Part shown: in pieces, positions 1 through 8,018 of the stretch
Layout of the letters: the number at the start of each line of letters is the position of its first letter
Position numbering within the stretch: position 1 is the stretch's first letter
Assembly: GCA_902512685.1 (NCBI GenBank)
Contig: CABXKH010000023.1
Span: forward strand, 1 to 33,660
DNA: 33,660 bases
Source: Paracoccaceae bacterium
Lineage (GTDB): Bacteria > Pseudomonadota > Alphaproteobacteria > Rhodobacterales > Rhodobacteraceae
Direction: 5' to 3'
Position numbers and translations under genes: made by a program
Notes under the pieces: generated by a model
What the model was told of the DNA's origin: nothing
Databases searched by the model: none
Seen by the model: only the letters and a program-made list of their open reading frames with translations

Positions 1-831
1 CAGCCATTTGATCAGACTGTTTTGCGCCGTCAGATCCAGAATATAGAATTTGTTGATCCACGGAGGGAAAATCACCACCGGAATAGCATGGGTGGTTTCG
101 GTGCTTGGACTGTATTGAACAAGTTCAAACATATGGTTGCGAAATACAATTTTTCCCGGTGTGGTGGCAATATTCCGGCCCAGCTCAAAAGCCTTTTCAT
201 CCGCCAAGCGGATAACCAATTCGCCATTATTGGCCTCAAGGTCCTCAATTAGGTTTTCCAACCCATCAATCAGCGACTGGCCTTGGGTTTGCACCGCCTG
301 CTCTAAGGCATCGGGATTGGTTGCCAGAAAATTAGTCGGCGCCATCATATCAACAATTTGCTTGGAAAAATACTCAAGCCGTTTTTTTTCAGTTTGCTCA
401 AGCCCATCAATCGCCTCAATCGAACTCTGAACCGCTTCTGCATTGTGCAGATACTGCTGCTTGATGAATTTAAAATAGGGATGAGTATGCCAAAGGGGAT
501 TGGAAAATCGTTTATCCAGTGGCGCCTTTGTCTCTGCATCCCCAATTTCTTTATTGATCATAGCGCTTTGTGCTTCGATAAAGTGGGTAAGCGTCTTACC
601 CCAATAGGCAACTTGATGCTCGATCAGTTTGCTCGGATTTTGGGCTGCCGCCTGCCAATAGGCTGCTGCCGTCTTGATCGCCAAATCGTGGCCAGGGCCA
701 CTCAGGGCCGGATCTGTTGTCTTTTTGGTTTGTAGTACCGCACCCAAGCGTTGATTTAATTCATCCAGTTTTGCAATATTTTGCTCTAATTTTAACGTTT
801 GGTTTTCAATATCTTTGTCAGTGGTTGTCAT
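1..831 (-). CDS. phaC: Poly(3-hydroxyalkanoate) synthase, class I (3' part outside window)
   Basis: Polymerises hydroxyacyl-CoA into PHA at the surface of cytoplasmic granules. Translating the minus strand from the ATG at 831-829 gives 277 open codons running off the left edge. Visible family hallmarks are a block with NPLW, HPYF and KQQY near residues 120-140, NFLATNP near 185, TPGKIVFRN near 235, and PPWINKFYILDL followed by NSLIKW at the very end. This is the N-terminal domain and the start of the alpha/beta hydrolase core; the catalytic Cys-Asp-His lie beyond position 1. A coiled N-terminal stretch of about 40 residues precedes the conserved part. It is divergent from the PHA depolymerase, the usual Rhodobacterales layout, where phaP and phaR commonly follow phaC; those would be outside the window. 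The identification is secure; the start is the first ATG, with only a weak Shine-Dalgarno. Confidence 0.92.
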   Translation of the reverse strand, partial: MTTTDKDIENQTLKLEQNIAKLDELNQRLGAVLQTKKTTDPALSGPGHDLAIKTAAAYWQAAAQNPSKLIEHQVAYWGKTLTHFIEAQSAMINKEIGDAETKAPLDKRFSNPLWHTHPYFKFIKQQYLHNAEAVQSSIEAIDGLEQTEKKRLEYFSKQIVDMMAPTNFLATNPDALEQAVQTQGQSLIDGLENLIEDLEANNGELVIRLADEKAFELGRNIATTPGKIVFRNHMFELVQYSPSTETTHAIPVVIFPPWINKFYILDLTAQNSLIKWL

Positions 832-854
832 TTAGTAAATTTCCGCATACTTTC

Positions 855-867
855 GCTGCTATGCAGC
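855..867. promoter_or_regulatory. Putative PhaR operator between phaC and phaZ
   Basis: GCTGC-TAT-GCAGC is a perfect 5-bp inverted repeat with a 3-nt centre in the 106-nt gap between the divergent phaC and phaZ starts. It fits the CTGC-N3/4-GCAG sequence reported for PhaR of Paracoccus, a repressor that senses PHA. The site and its symmetry are seen directly; the regulator assignment is inferred from the pathway and the match. It lies about 25 nt upstream of the phaC start and 70 nt upstream of phaZ, so it could act on both. Confidence 0.55.
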
Positions 868-937
868 ATAACAATTTTTAAACCCAAAGGCAAAGCGGCT
901 AAATATTGTAATTAGCCACATCAAGCAGGAGATGAAA

Positions 938-2188
938 ATGCGCCACATGGCCAACTACGATTTTATGGAAGCCATGCGAAACACCAATCAATGGATGGGC
1001 GCAACTGCACAGGCTTTTGCCTCTTATCCAGCCTTTTCCGCAGCGCCAAACCCTTGGCTGCAATGGGTCGCTGCCTGGGGTCAGGTGACCGAGCGCAGCT
1101 TCCAGCGGATGATCACCAAGCCGGACTGGGGAATTGACAGTATCACCTGCGACGATGGCCGCGACCATCTGGTTCAAGTGAAACCCGTAGTATCCGGCGC
1201 CTTTGGAGATTTAATACATTTTGAAGTGCAGGGCCGCAAACCCGCATCCCGTCAGGTGCTTTTAATCGCGCCCATGTCTGGGCATTACGCAACATTACTA
1301 AGATCAACGGTCAAAAGCCTTATAGGTGATTGCGAAGTCTATGTCACCGACTGGCACAATGCACGCGATATACCCGTCTCAGAGGGTAAATTCGATATCG
1401 AAGATTATACGCTATACTTGGTAGATTATTTAAATCACCTTGGACCGGAAACCCATGTTATCGCCGTGTGCCAACCTGTGCCTCTGGCTCTGGCGGCCAC
1501 AGCCTATCTGGCCGAAGAAAACCCAGCGGCGCAGCCGCGCAGCCTGACATTGATCGGCGGGCCAGTTGATCCGGATGCGGCGCCTACAGATGTCACTGAT
1601 TTTGGTCGGCGCGTTACCATGGGCCAGCTAGAACATACCTTAATACAGCAGGTCGGATTTAAATATGCAGGCGTCGGGCGCAAAGTATACCCCGGTTTGT
1701 TGCAACTGGCTTCCTTTATGTCGATGAACAGCGACAGGCACAGCCAAGCCTTTTCCGATCAGATCATGCGCGTGGCCCAAAACACCGCGACAGAGCACGA
1801 CAAACACAACAAGTTTTATGATGAATACCTTGCTGTGATGGATATGACCGCAGAATTTTACCTGTCAACGGTCGAGCGGATTTTCAAGCAGCGCGAAATT
1901 GCCCTGAACCAATTTACAGTGGCCGGAAAGAAAATAGATTTTTCCAAAATAACCAAGGTTGCAATCAAAACTGTCGAAGGCGCGAAAGATGACATATCTG
2001 CGCCCGGACAATGTATTGCGGCACTCGATCTTTGCTCTGGGCTTCCGGCGGATAAAAAAGCCAGCCACGTTGAACCAGAGGCGGGCCACTATGGCATCTT
2101 TGCCGGAAAAAGCTGGCGTGAAAACATTCGTCCGCTGGTGCTGGAATTTATTGACGCCAATAGCGGCGCAACACCAGCCAAAGATTAA
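938..2188 (+). CDS. phaZ: Intracellular polyhydroxyalkanoate depolymerase
   Basis: Hydrolyses stored PHA to hydroxyacids in the cytoplasm. The protein has 416 residues, the usual size. It shows the intracellular PhaZ nucleophile motif VCQPVP (Cys near residue 178, a cysteine where most lipases have serine), an oxyanion-side block LLIAPMSGHYATLLR near 110, VYVTDWHNARDIP near 135, the acid region GAKDDIS, and a C-terminal EAGHYGIF with the catalytic His. The start at 938 is preferred over an in-frame ATG at 932 because AGGAG at 927-931 sits 6 nt before 938 and abuts 932. It is divergent from phaC. Its stop overlaps the stop of the convergent oxidoreductase by 4 nt. Confidence 0.93.
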   Translation: MRHMANYDFMEAMRNTNQWMGATAQAFASYPAFSAAPNPWLQWVAAWGQVTERSFQRMITKPDWGIDSITCDDGRDHLVQVKPVVSGAFGDLIHFEVQGRKPASRQVLLIAPMSGHYATLLRSTVKSLIGDCEVYVTDWHNARDIPVSEGKFDIEDYTLYLVDYLNHLGPETHVIAVCQPVPLALAATAYLAEENPAAQPRSLTLIGGPVDPDAAPTDVTDFGRRVTMGQLEHTLIQQVGFKYAGVGRKVYPGLLQLASFMSMNSDRHSQAFSDQIMRVAQNTATEHDKHNKFYDEYLAVMDMTAEFYLSTVERIFKQREIALNQFTVAGKKIDFSKITKVAIKTVEGAKDDISAPGQCIAALDLCSGLPADKKASHVEPEAGHYGIFAGKSWRENIRPLVLEFIDANSGATPAKD

Positions 2189-3162
2189 TCACCCCGCGCT
2201 TTTTCGAGCGCCATATCTATCATTCTCTGGGTGCCTTGGGAAAATTCTAATGGGCAGGCATAGGGCGCGCCCTTAAAAGCCGATGCACGAAAGGCGTGAA
2301 GTTGGTTCACATAGTGATTTTCCGCTGGATAGCGCTTGGTTGACACCACCATATCAGCAGAGTGCAACGCGACCTCAGCTTGTGAAAATACCGAAGGATT
2401 GAACGGGGCGGTCAGACGGATCAAACCCTCGGTGCCATGAAAGTTCATCTCTTGGCGCGGGGCCATGCGCATCGATGTTGTGGCATTGAAGTGAAACGAC
2501 GGAAACTTGGCGCTGATTGCCGCCCAGACATCTACATCATTTTGCCAAGTGATACTGGCATCGACGATTTCAACCGGTTCTTCTTCGGTCACAAACCGCG
2601 CAGCGCCCATGGTATACACTCCGATGTCCGGCAGGCTGCCACCGCCAGTTTCCGGCCGGTTTCGGATATTATTGGGATCTGCGCTGTTGTTATAGGAAAA
2701 GACCCCGTCCACCTGAACCAACTGGCCGATTGCGCCGCTTTGGTAAAGTTCTTTCGCATACTGCCACTGGGGGTGATGCACGATCATATAGGCTTCGGCC
2801 AATAAAAGCCCCGAGCGGTCGCGCCGAGCGATGAGATCATCAATGTCTTCGGCCCGCATTGCAATTGGTTTTTCACACAAAACATGCTTGCCTGCAGCAA
2901 GCCCTTTTTTGCACCATTCCACATGCAAATGATTGGGCAGCGGAAGATAGATCGCATCTATCTCAGGATCAGCCAGCAGCGCGTCATAGTCAGAATAAAC
3001 CTTTAGATCGGGCTCAATGGCCTGAAACGGTGTGGCTTTTTTGGACTCTGATGTGGCCAAAGCACAAAATTGGGTGTTTTGAGCCAGCATCATTGCCGGA
3101 ACCATTTGAGTGCGGGCAAACTTTGATGCCCCTAAAACACCCCAGCGCATGACTTTTGGCAT
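2185..3162 (-). CDS. Gfo/Idh/MocA family NAD(P)-dependent oxidoreductase
   Basis: The 325-residue protein has an N-terminal Rossmann fold (GVLGASKFAR at about 8-17) and the family lysine motif CEKPIAM near residue 96, which places the catalytic Lys next to the nicotinamide. A C-terminal alpha/beta substrate domain follows (GGGSLPDIGVYTMGAAR near 175). Family members oxidise or reduce sugars, inositols or diols; the substrate cannot be told from sequence. The closest general type is the glucose-fructose oxidoreductase/dihydrodiol dehydrogenase-like group. GGGGAATAAGTT precedes the ATG. It is monocistronic in appearance and convergent with phaZ, overlapping by 4 nt, so there is no room for a dedicated terminator between them. 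Confidence 0.85.
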   Translation of the reverse strand: MPKVMRWGVLGASKFARTQMVPAMMLAQNTQFCALATSESKKATPFQAIEPDLKVYSDYDALLADPEIDAIYLPLPNHLHVEWCKKGLAAGKHVLCEKPIAMRAEDIDDLIARRDRSGLLLAEAYMIVHHPQWQYAKELYQSGAIGQLVQVDGVFSYNNSADPNNIRNRPETGGGSLPDIGVYTMGAARFVTEEEPVEIVDASITWQNDVDVWAAISAKFPSFHFNATTSMRMAPRQEMNFHGTEGLIRLTAPFNPSVFSQAEVALHSADMVVSTKRYPAENHYVNQLHAFRASAFKGAPYACPLEFSQGTQRMIDMALEKARGD

Positions 3163-3223
3163 AACTTATTCCCCGTCCTAACTTTTTGGTTAGGATAGGG
3201 GCTTAAAGCAAAAGTGAAAAGAG

Positions 3224-4123
3224 CTAGGCTGCTGATACAAGACCCTTTTCAAGCGCAAGTTCGCGCATTTTAAGTTGCAGCTTTTCAAAAGCTCGCACTT
3301 CAATTTGCCGAATACGCTCGCGGCTCACTTTATATTGCTCGCTCAGCTCTTCCAGGGTAATTGCTTTTTCAGTCAACCGCCGTTTGGACAAAATATCTTG
3401 TTCACGCTCGTTCAAAACAGCCATGGCATCCGCCAAAAGTTCACGCCGTGTATCCAGCTCATCTTTGGCTTCATAATCTGCCGCCTGATCTGCATCTTCG
3501 TCTTCAAGCCAGTCCTGCCATTCCATTGAGCTTTCGCCGTCAGCTGATCCAACCATCGCATTAAGCGAGGCATCACCACCAGAAAGTCGGCGGTTCATGC
3601 TAATAACCTCAGCTTCGGTCACGCCCAAATCCGTGGCAATTTTCGCCACATTATCAGGATGCATATCACCCTCGTCCAAAGCGCCGATGCGGGATTTGGC
3701 CTTGCGCAAATTAAAAAATAGCTTTTTCTGGGCGCTGGTGGTGCCCATTTTAACCAGCGACCAGCTGCGCAGGATATATTCTTGAATGCTGGCGCGTATC
3801 CACCACATCGCATAGGTGGCCAATCGAAACCCTTTTTCGGGATCAAAGCGTTTGACCGCCTGCATCAAGCCGACATTGGCCTCTGAGATCACTTCGGCCT
3901 GAGGCAATCCATACCCGCGATAGCCCATGGCAATCTTTGCCGCCAATCTTAGATGCGAAGTGACCATTTTATGCGCCGCCTCGGTGTCTTGCTCTTCGAC
4001 CCAGCGTTTGGCCAGCATATATTCCTCTTCCGGCTCAAGCATCGGAAATTTGCGAATATCCTGCAAGTATCGGCTTAGACCACCCTCCGGGGTTGGCGCT
4101 GGAAGATTTGCGTAGTTGCTCAT
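3224..4123 (-). CDS. rpoH: RNA polymerase heat-shock sigma factor RpoH (sigma-32)
   Basis: This sigma-70-family factor directs RNA polymerase to heat-shock or oxidative-stress promoters. Its length, 299 residues, is typical. Region 1.2 (LSRYLQDIRKFPML) is at the N-terminus. Region 2 (EANVGLMQAVKRFDPEKGFR, then ATYAMWWIRASIQEYIL) spans about 80-120. The RpoH box QKKLFFNLRKAK follows near 132; it distinguishes RpoH from RpoD. Region 4.2 ends the protein (SEQYKVSRERIRQIEVRAFEKLQ region). GAGGGAG lies 5 nt before the ATG. Many alphaproteobacteria carry two RpoH types; which one this is was not resolved. An upstream promoter with CTTGAAA is described separately. Confidence 0.95.
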   Translation of the reverse strand: MSNYANLPAPTPEGGLSRYLQDIRKFPMLEPEEEYMLAKRWVEEQDTEAAHKMVTSHLRLAAKIAMGYRGYGLPQAEVISEANVGLMQAVKRFDPEKGFRLATYAMWWIRASIQEYILRSWSLVKMGTTSAQKKLFFNLRKAKSRIGALDEGDMHPDNVAKIATDLGVTEAEVISMNRRLSGGDASLNAMVGSADGESSMEWQDWLEDEDADQAADYEAKDELDTRRELLADAMAVLNEREQDILSKRRLTEKAITLEELSEQYKVSRERIRQIEVRAFEKLQLKMRELALEKGLVSAA

Positions 4124-4154
4124 GTTACTCCCTCAATGTTCATCATGTTAACAT

Positions 4155-4184
4155 TAGGTATGATTAGGTTAAATCCGTTTCAAG
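4155..4184 (-). promoter_or_regulatory. Candidate rpoH promoter (TTGAAA-N17-TACCTA)
   Basis: Reading the minus strand, TTGAAA (4183-4178) and TACCTA (4160-4155) are separated by exactly 17 nt and lie about 32 nt upstream of the rpoH start codon. The -35 hexamer is embedded in CTTGAAA, the sigma-32 -35 core, so autoregulation by RpoH is possible. The -10 side does not look like the sigma-32 consensus, and a plain sigma-70 promoter explains the spacing equally well. Confidence 0.4.
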
Positions 4185-4250
4185 GCCTGTTGATAATATT
4201 TACAGTATTTACATCGATTTTGTTTAAAAATAAGGCAATTACCCCGATCT

Positions 4251-5285
4251 TCACGCAGTTGTGTTCGTTAAATCGCTCAGCAGCTTGGAAAAATCATCCG
4301 GCAGAGGCGCCTCAAAACGTAGCTTTTCTCCGCTCAGCGGGTGCTCAAAGCCTAAAATGCTGGCGTGGAGCGCTTGCCGGGAAAAATTACCAATGGCATC
4401 ACTTGCATGTTCACCCATCGCTTTGCGCGCAATACGCCGCTTGCCGCCATAAACCGGATCACCAATCAACCCATGCCCCGTATGCGCCAAATGCACACGG
4501 ATTTGATGGGTCCGGCCGGTTTCAAGCCAGCACTCGATCCGCGCAGCAGCCGCAGGCGTTCCAAATCGCTGCGCCACCCGCACGCGGGTCACCGCATGGC
4601 GCCCGCCCTCAAATAGCACCGCCTGACGTTGCCGGTCGGTTTTATGGCGCGCCAGCTGGGTGGTGACTTTCATAATATTGCCTGGCTCAAAATTGACCCC
4701 GCGAATGCCGCGCAAACGTGGATCGCTGGTCTCTGGTACCCCAAAACACAGCGCCTGATACAGCCGCTCGACACTATGGGCGGCAAATTGATCGGCAAGA
4801 TGATGATGGGCTTTATCGGTTTTGGCCACCACCAGCAGACCGCTGGTATCTTTGTCGATGCGGTGTACAATCCCGGGCCGCCGTTCGCCGCCAATACCAG
4901 ACAGGGTTTCGGCGCAATGATACAGCAGCGCATTAACCAGTGTGCCGCTCGGGGTTCCCGGTGCCGGATGCACCACCATGCCCGCCGGTTTGTTAACCAC
5001 AATCAAATGCGCGTCTTCATAAACCACTTCAAGCGGGATGTTTTCCGCCTCAGTCGCGATTTGGGTCGCTGCATGCAGTGTGATCTCAATCTGGGCGCCG
5101 GCGGTTACCTTTATCTTGGGACTTTCGGCAATTTTGCCGTCGACGCGCACCGCACCCTGCTCGATCAGTTTTCCCAAACGGGTGCGCGACAGGTCCGCCT
5201 GCTCTGGCGCATCGCGGAAAAGAGCTTTATCAAGGCGGTTGGGTGGATCTTCCGCAATCGCAAACTGAACAAGGGACATCGTCAT
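4251..5285 (-). CDS. rluD: RluA/RluD-family 23S rRNA pseudouridine synthase
   Basis: Isomerises specific uridines in 23S rRNA. The 344-residue protein has an N-terminal S4-like domain (LSRTRLGKLIEQGAVRVDG near 35-55). The catalytic domain has HRIDKDTSGLLVVAKT near 148 with the catalytic Asp, VVNKPAGMVVHPAPG near 100, and GRTHQIRVHLAHTGH near 255. This architecture fits the RluD type (helix 69 U1911/1915/1917); RluC-type specificity cannot be excluded. The open frame extends to 5405, but the extension is antisense to the divergent gene and lacks homology. ATG 5285 has AAAGG 7 nt upstream, better placed than for ATG 5279. The start shares a CATG with the divergent DUF6476 gene. Confidence 0.9.
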   Translation of the reverse strand: MTMSLVQFAIAEDPPNRLDKALFRDAPEQADLSRTRLGKLIEQGAVRVDGKIAESPKIKVTAGAQIEITLHAATQIATEAENIPLEVVYEDAHLIVVNKPAGMVVHPAPGTPSGTLVNALLYHCAETLSGIGGERRPGIVHRIDKDTSGLLVVAKTDKAHHHLADQFAAHSVERLYQALCFGVPETSDPRLRGIRGVNFEPGNIMKVTTQLARHKTDRQRQAVLFEGGRHAVTRVRVAQRFGTPAAAARIECWLETGRTHQIRVHLAHTGHGLIGDPVYGGKRRIARKAMGEHASDAIGNFSRQALHASILGFEHPLSGEKLRFEAPLPDDFSKLLSDLTNTTA

Positions 5286-5583
5286 GACCGAACCTTTTGA
5301 GCCAGAAAAAGATGTGCCGCATCTGGCCTTTTTGCGGCGGCTGGTGACCGTATTAAGCTTCACCATGATCGCGGGCATGGTAGTGTTAATCGCCCTGTTT
5401 GTCATCCGCTTTCAGGACAGTGGGATTGATTTGCCCAACTCGATCACCTTGCCCGATGGCACCCGGCCGGTGGCCTTTACCCAAACCCGGTCCTGGTATG
5501 CGGTGGTGACGGGCACTGACCAAATTCTCATTTACAACCTCAAAGGCGAATTGGTTCAAACAGTGGCCGTCGAACTGCCGTAA
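5284..5583 (+). CDS. DUF6476 family small membrane protein
   Basis: This 99-residue protein has one transmembrane segment (about residues 20-45: rich in V, L, I, M, ending in VIRF) after an acidic N-terminus, and then a soluble tail of about 50 residues with beta character (SITLPDG, SWYAVVTGTDQILIYN). The pattern matches DUF6476, a Rhodobacterales family of unknown function, by recollection of family features. The N-in topology with a periplasmic tail is inferred from the hydrophobic segment. AAGGGA lies 7 nt before the ATG, inside the divergent pseudouridine synthase gene. The function is unknown; conserved adjacency to rluD would suggest only a shared control region. Confidence 0.75.
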   Translation: MTEPFEPEKDVPHLAFLRRLVTVLSFTMIAGMVVLIALFVIRFQDSGIDLPNSITLPDGTRPVAFTQTRSWYAVVTGTDQILIYNLKGELVQTVAVELP

Positions 5584-5592
5584 AGGGCCAAC

Positions 5593-6501
5593 CTATGCCG
5601 ACAGCGTGGCTTCAAATTCGCGCCATTCGCCTTTGCTCATACCCGAAGTTTCCTGAGTGACCTTTTCGCCGGCAACCATCCGGCGCACACAGTCCAAAGC
5701 CGTGGCAGACAGCGTTGCGCCGCCCATCCGGTAATCTTCAAAGGCACGATAGGCAAAGGGCACCCAATCGGCGACCAGCTTGCACATCTCGTCTGCATAA
5801 ACGCGAATTTCATATTGCGCATGGGCATCCGCCCGCAGGCGCAGAAAATGAAACAGATTGTGAAGATCAACCTTCCAGTACCACTGGGTATAGATATTGG
5901 CCGGCAGATTCATCCGCGCCAGTTCCCGCGCCAGCCCTTGTTGGCCATCTTGCGAAATCATCGCCTCGTAATTATCATAGGCACGGGTGCTGTCCGCCTT
6001 TAATATCTCCAAGACCTGCGCCGCTTCGGCGCCGGTCAGGACTTCTCCACGCCCTTGATTATTGACCTCGGATTGCGCCGCCACCTTATCCGGTGCCGGT
6101 ATATAAAACTCACGGTCCAAAATGGAATACCGGGCGGAATATTCGTTTACATTCGCCGTGCGATGGCGAATCCACTGGCGGGCTACAAAGACCGGCAGTT
6201 TGACGTGCAGCTTCAGCTCGCACATCTCAAACGGTGTGGAATGCCAGTGCCGCATCAGATAACGGATAAGGCCTTCGTCATTTTGAACCGATTTGGTGCC
6301 TTTGCCATAGGAGACCCGCGCGGCTTGGCAAATCGCGGCATCATCGCCCATATAATCTATGACCCGCACAAAGCCGTGATCCAGCACCGGATAGGCGGTA
6401 TATAAATGGCTTTCGATACCGGGGCTGACCGTCCGCATGGTGGTCTGGCTTTGGGCGCGTTGGGCATCTATTTCAGCCAGTTGATCGGGCGACAGAGGCA
6501 T
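5593..6501 (-). CDS. thyX: FAD-dependent thymidylate synthase ThyX
   Basis: Makes dTMP from dUMP with FAD, NADPH and methylene-tetrahydrofolate; it is the alternative to ThyA. The 302-residue protein carries the ThyX motif [15 protein letters not shown] at residues 112-126, preceded by ARQW. Other conserved pieces are [18 protein letters not shown] near 85-102 and [21 protein letters not shown] near 215-235, which bind dUMP and flavin. It is convergent with the DUF6476 gene, 9 nt apart. About 220 nt of non-coding DNA separate its start from gloA. Confidence 0.96.
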   Translation of the reverse strand: MPLSPDQLAEIDAQRAQSQTTMRTVSPGIESHLYTAYPVLDHGFVRVIDYMGDDAAICQAARVSYGKGTKSVQNDEGLIRYLMRHWHSTPFEMCELKLHVKLPVFVARQWIRHRTANVNEYSARYSILDREFYIPAPDKVAAQSEVNNQGRGEVLTGAEAAQVLEILKADSTRAYDNYEAMISQDGQQGLARELARMNLPANIYTQWYWKVDLHNLFHFLRLRADAHAQYEIRVYADEMCKLVADWVPFAYRAFEDYRMGGATLSATALDCVRRMVAGEKVTQETSGMSKGEWREFEATLSA

Positions 6502-6724
6502 AAGCGAATCCTTTTCAGCAATGAGTTGATTTCACTATATATTGCGCAAAGGAATGAAGAAACCGCTAGATCAATGGTTGATTTAAGAAAATTATGCGTC
6601 TTCGGCCTGTTTAACCACAACTGGGCCTTAGCTTTTATAGGCCGCAAAGTACTCTGGACAGAGCGGTCAGACCTGATACTCTTGCCACCATAGTTAAAAC
6701 CAAACGCTGTCAAAGGGAAATGCA

Positions 6725-7153
6725 ATGGGTATTCGGTATCTTCACACCATGGTTCGGGTCAAAGATCTTGAGGCTTCACTGGCGTTTTATGAACTGCTTG
6801 GACTGAAAGAAACCCGCCGCCATGACAGCGAAGCGGGCCGTTTTACACTTGTGTTTATGGCGCCCGAGGGACAAGAAGATTGCCCTGTCGAGCTAACTTA
6901 TAATTGGGATGGCGATGACGCTTTGCCCAGTGACAGCCGGCATTTTGGGCATTTGGCCTATTCGGTCGAAAACATTTATGACACCTGTCAGCATTTGCAG
7001 GACAACGGGGTTACTATAAACCGCCCGCCGCGCGATGGACGCATGGCTTTTGTGCGATCGCCCGACAATGTGTCAGTGGAATTGCTGCAAGAGGGTGCGG
7101 CGCTTGCACCAGCCGAGCCTTGGGCTTCAATGGGCAATACAGGCCATTGGTAA
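6725..7153 (+). CDS. gloA: Lactoylglutathione lyase (glyoxalase I)
   Basis: Converts the methylglyoxal-glutathione hemithioacetal to S-lactoylglutathione in the cytoplasm. The 142-residue protein of the vicinal-oxygen-chelate fold has all four metal ligands in register: His7 (RYLHTMVRV), Glu56 (PVELTYNW), His76 (HFGHLAYSV) and Glu119 (SVELLQEG). The length matches the short bacterial Ni/Co-type enzyme. AAAGGGA is 6-7 nt upstream of the ATG. The gene stands alone and is convergent with the MarR gene. Confidence 0.92.
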   Translation: MGIRYLHTMVRVKDLEASLAFYELLGLKETRRHDSEAGRFTLVFMAPEGQEDCPVELTYNWDGDDALPSDSRHFGHLAYSVENIYDTCQHLQDNGVTINRPPRDGRMAFVRSPDNVSVELLQEGAALAPAEPWASMGNTGHW

Positions 7154-7181
7154 TGCCCCGATCATAAGGCGGCCCCTGAAC

Positions 7182-7679
7182 TCAATAAATATACCTGATT
7201 TGATCAGTCCAATAACGCTCCACCTGTTTAAGCGTTGATGAAATGTCTTTGATCGATCCCGCATCTAGAATGTCTTGGGTAATCAGGCCTTCGGCATGGC
7301 GGGCAAAAAGACGGGCCACCACTTCACGCACTGCGCGGCCTTTCGGGGTTAGCTTGACCCGCACGGATCGGCGATCAAGCTGACACCTTTGGTGGTGCAT
7401 ATAGCCCATATCCACAAGTTTTTTTAAATTATAGCTGACGTTGCTGCCCTGATAGTAGCCACGGGTTTTCAACTCGCCCGCCGTCAGCTCATTTTCACCC
7501 ACATTAAACAAAAGCAAGGCTTGCACCGCATTTATTTCCAAGGACCCAACCCGTTCAAATTCGTCCTTGATTACATCCAGCAGCAGACGGTGTAATCGTT
7601 CAACCATCGCAAGGGCATCAAGATAACTGCCCATAAAAGCTGTTTCTTTGGTGGCTGTCACTGCGCTTGGGATATTCAT
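7182..7679 (-). CDS. MarR-family winged-helix transcriptional regulator
   Basis: This 165-residue protein has a winged helix: the recognition helix region GYYQGSNVSYNLKKLVDMGY lies near 85-105 and the wing RRSVRVKLTPKGRAV follows near 117. Flanking helices resemble the dimerisation helices of MarR proteins. The recognition helix resembles the alphaproteobacterial LdtR/PetP-like group as I remember it; this subgroup call is tentative. AGGAGA sits just before the ATG. Two copies of TGATCGA, 10 bp apart (7692-7708), lie just upstream and could be an autoregulatory site. The target genes are unknown; sdhE and the XRE gene upstream run in the same direction with a 72-nt gap. Confidence 0.8.
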   Translation of the reverse strand: MNIPSAVTATKETAFMGSYLDALAMVERLHRLLLDVIKDEFERVGSLEINAVQALLLFNVGENELTAGELKTRGYYQGSNVSYNLKKLVDMGYMHHQRCQLDRRSVRVKLTPKGRAVREVVARLFARHAEGLITQDILDAGSIKDISSTLKQVERYWTDQIRYIY

Positions 7680-7751
7680 TGCCGTCTCCTGTGATCGATG
7701 CTGATCGAAGACTGCCGCATAAACCCAAATAATCAGTTAAATCTGAAAATA

Positions 7752-8018
7752 TTAGCGGGGCGTGTTAGAAATATGCGCCTTTATTTCTTCCACAAGCGCT
7801 TGGAACGGCGGTGCAGAGGCGCATTGCCCTGAGACCCATTGATACAGATCCTGGTCATTTTGATCAAGAAAATCTTCATAAATATCAAGTGATTTGGGGG
7901 TCATCTGCGATAGGTAATCGTCCGCAAATCGCGACAAAATAATATCCATTTCCTTGATCCCGCGCCGCATAGAGCGCATCTTTAGCCGCTTAAGCCGCGT
8001 TGCCAGCGGCTCGCTCAT
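7752..8018 (-). CDS. sdhE: Succinate dehydrogenase assembly factor SdhE (FAD flavinylation)
   Basis: Promotes covalent attachment of FAD to SdhA in complex II. At 88 residues it has the family size. It shows the RGxxE motif (RRGIKEMD, Arg19-Gly20-Glu23), then ILSRFADDYL, YEDFLDQNDQDLYQWV near 47-62, and an acidic, mainly helical composition. Its ATG overlaps the TGA of the upstream XRE gene (ATGA, 8015-8018), so the two are probably translationally coupled. The sdh genes themselves are not in the window. Confidence 0.88.
   Translation of the reverse strand: MSEPLATRLKRLKMRSMRRGIKEMDIILSRFADDYLSQMTPKSLDIYEDFLDQNDQDLYQWVSGQCASAPPFQALVEEIKAHISNTPR

Noticed and set aside
4629-5300. 223-residue open frame on the plus strand
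   Set aside because: Antisense shadow of rluD; composition is not protein-like and there are no motifs.
5286-5405. Upstream extension of the rluD frame
   Set aside because: Fully antisense to the DUF6476 gene, no homology, and ATG 5285 has a good ribosome-binding site.
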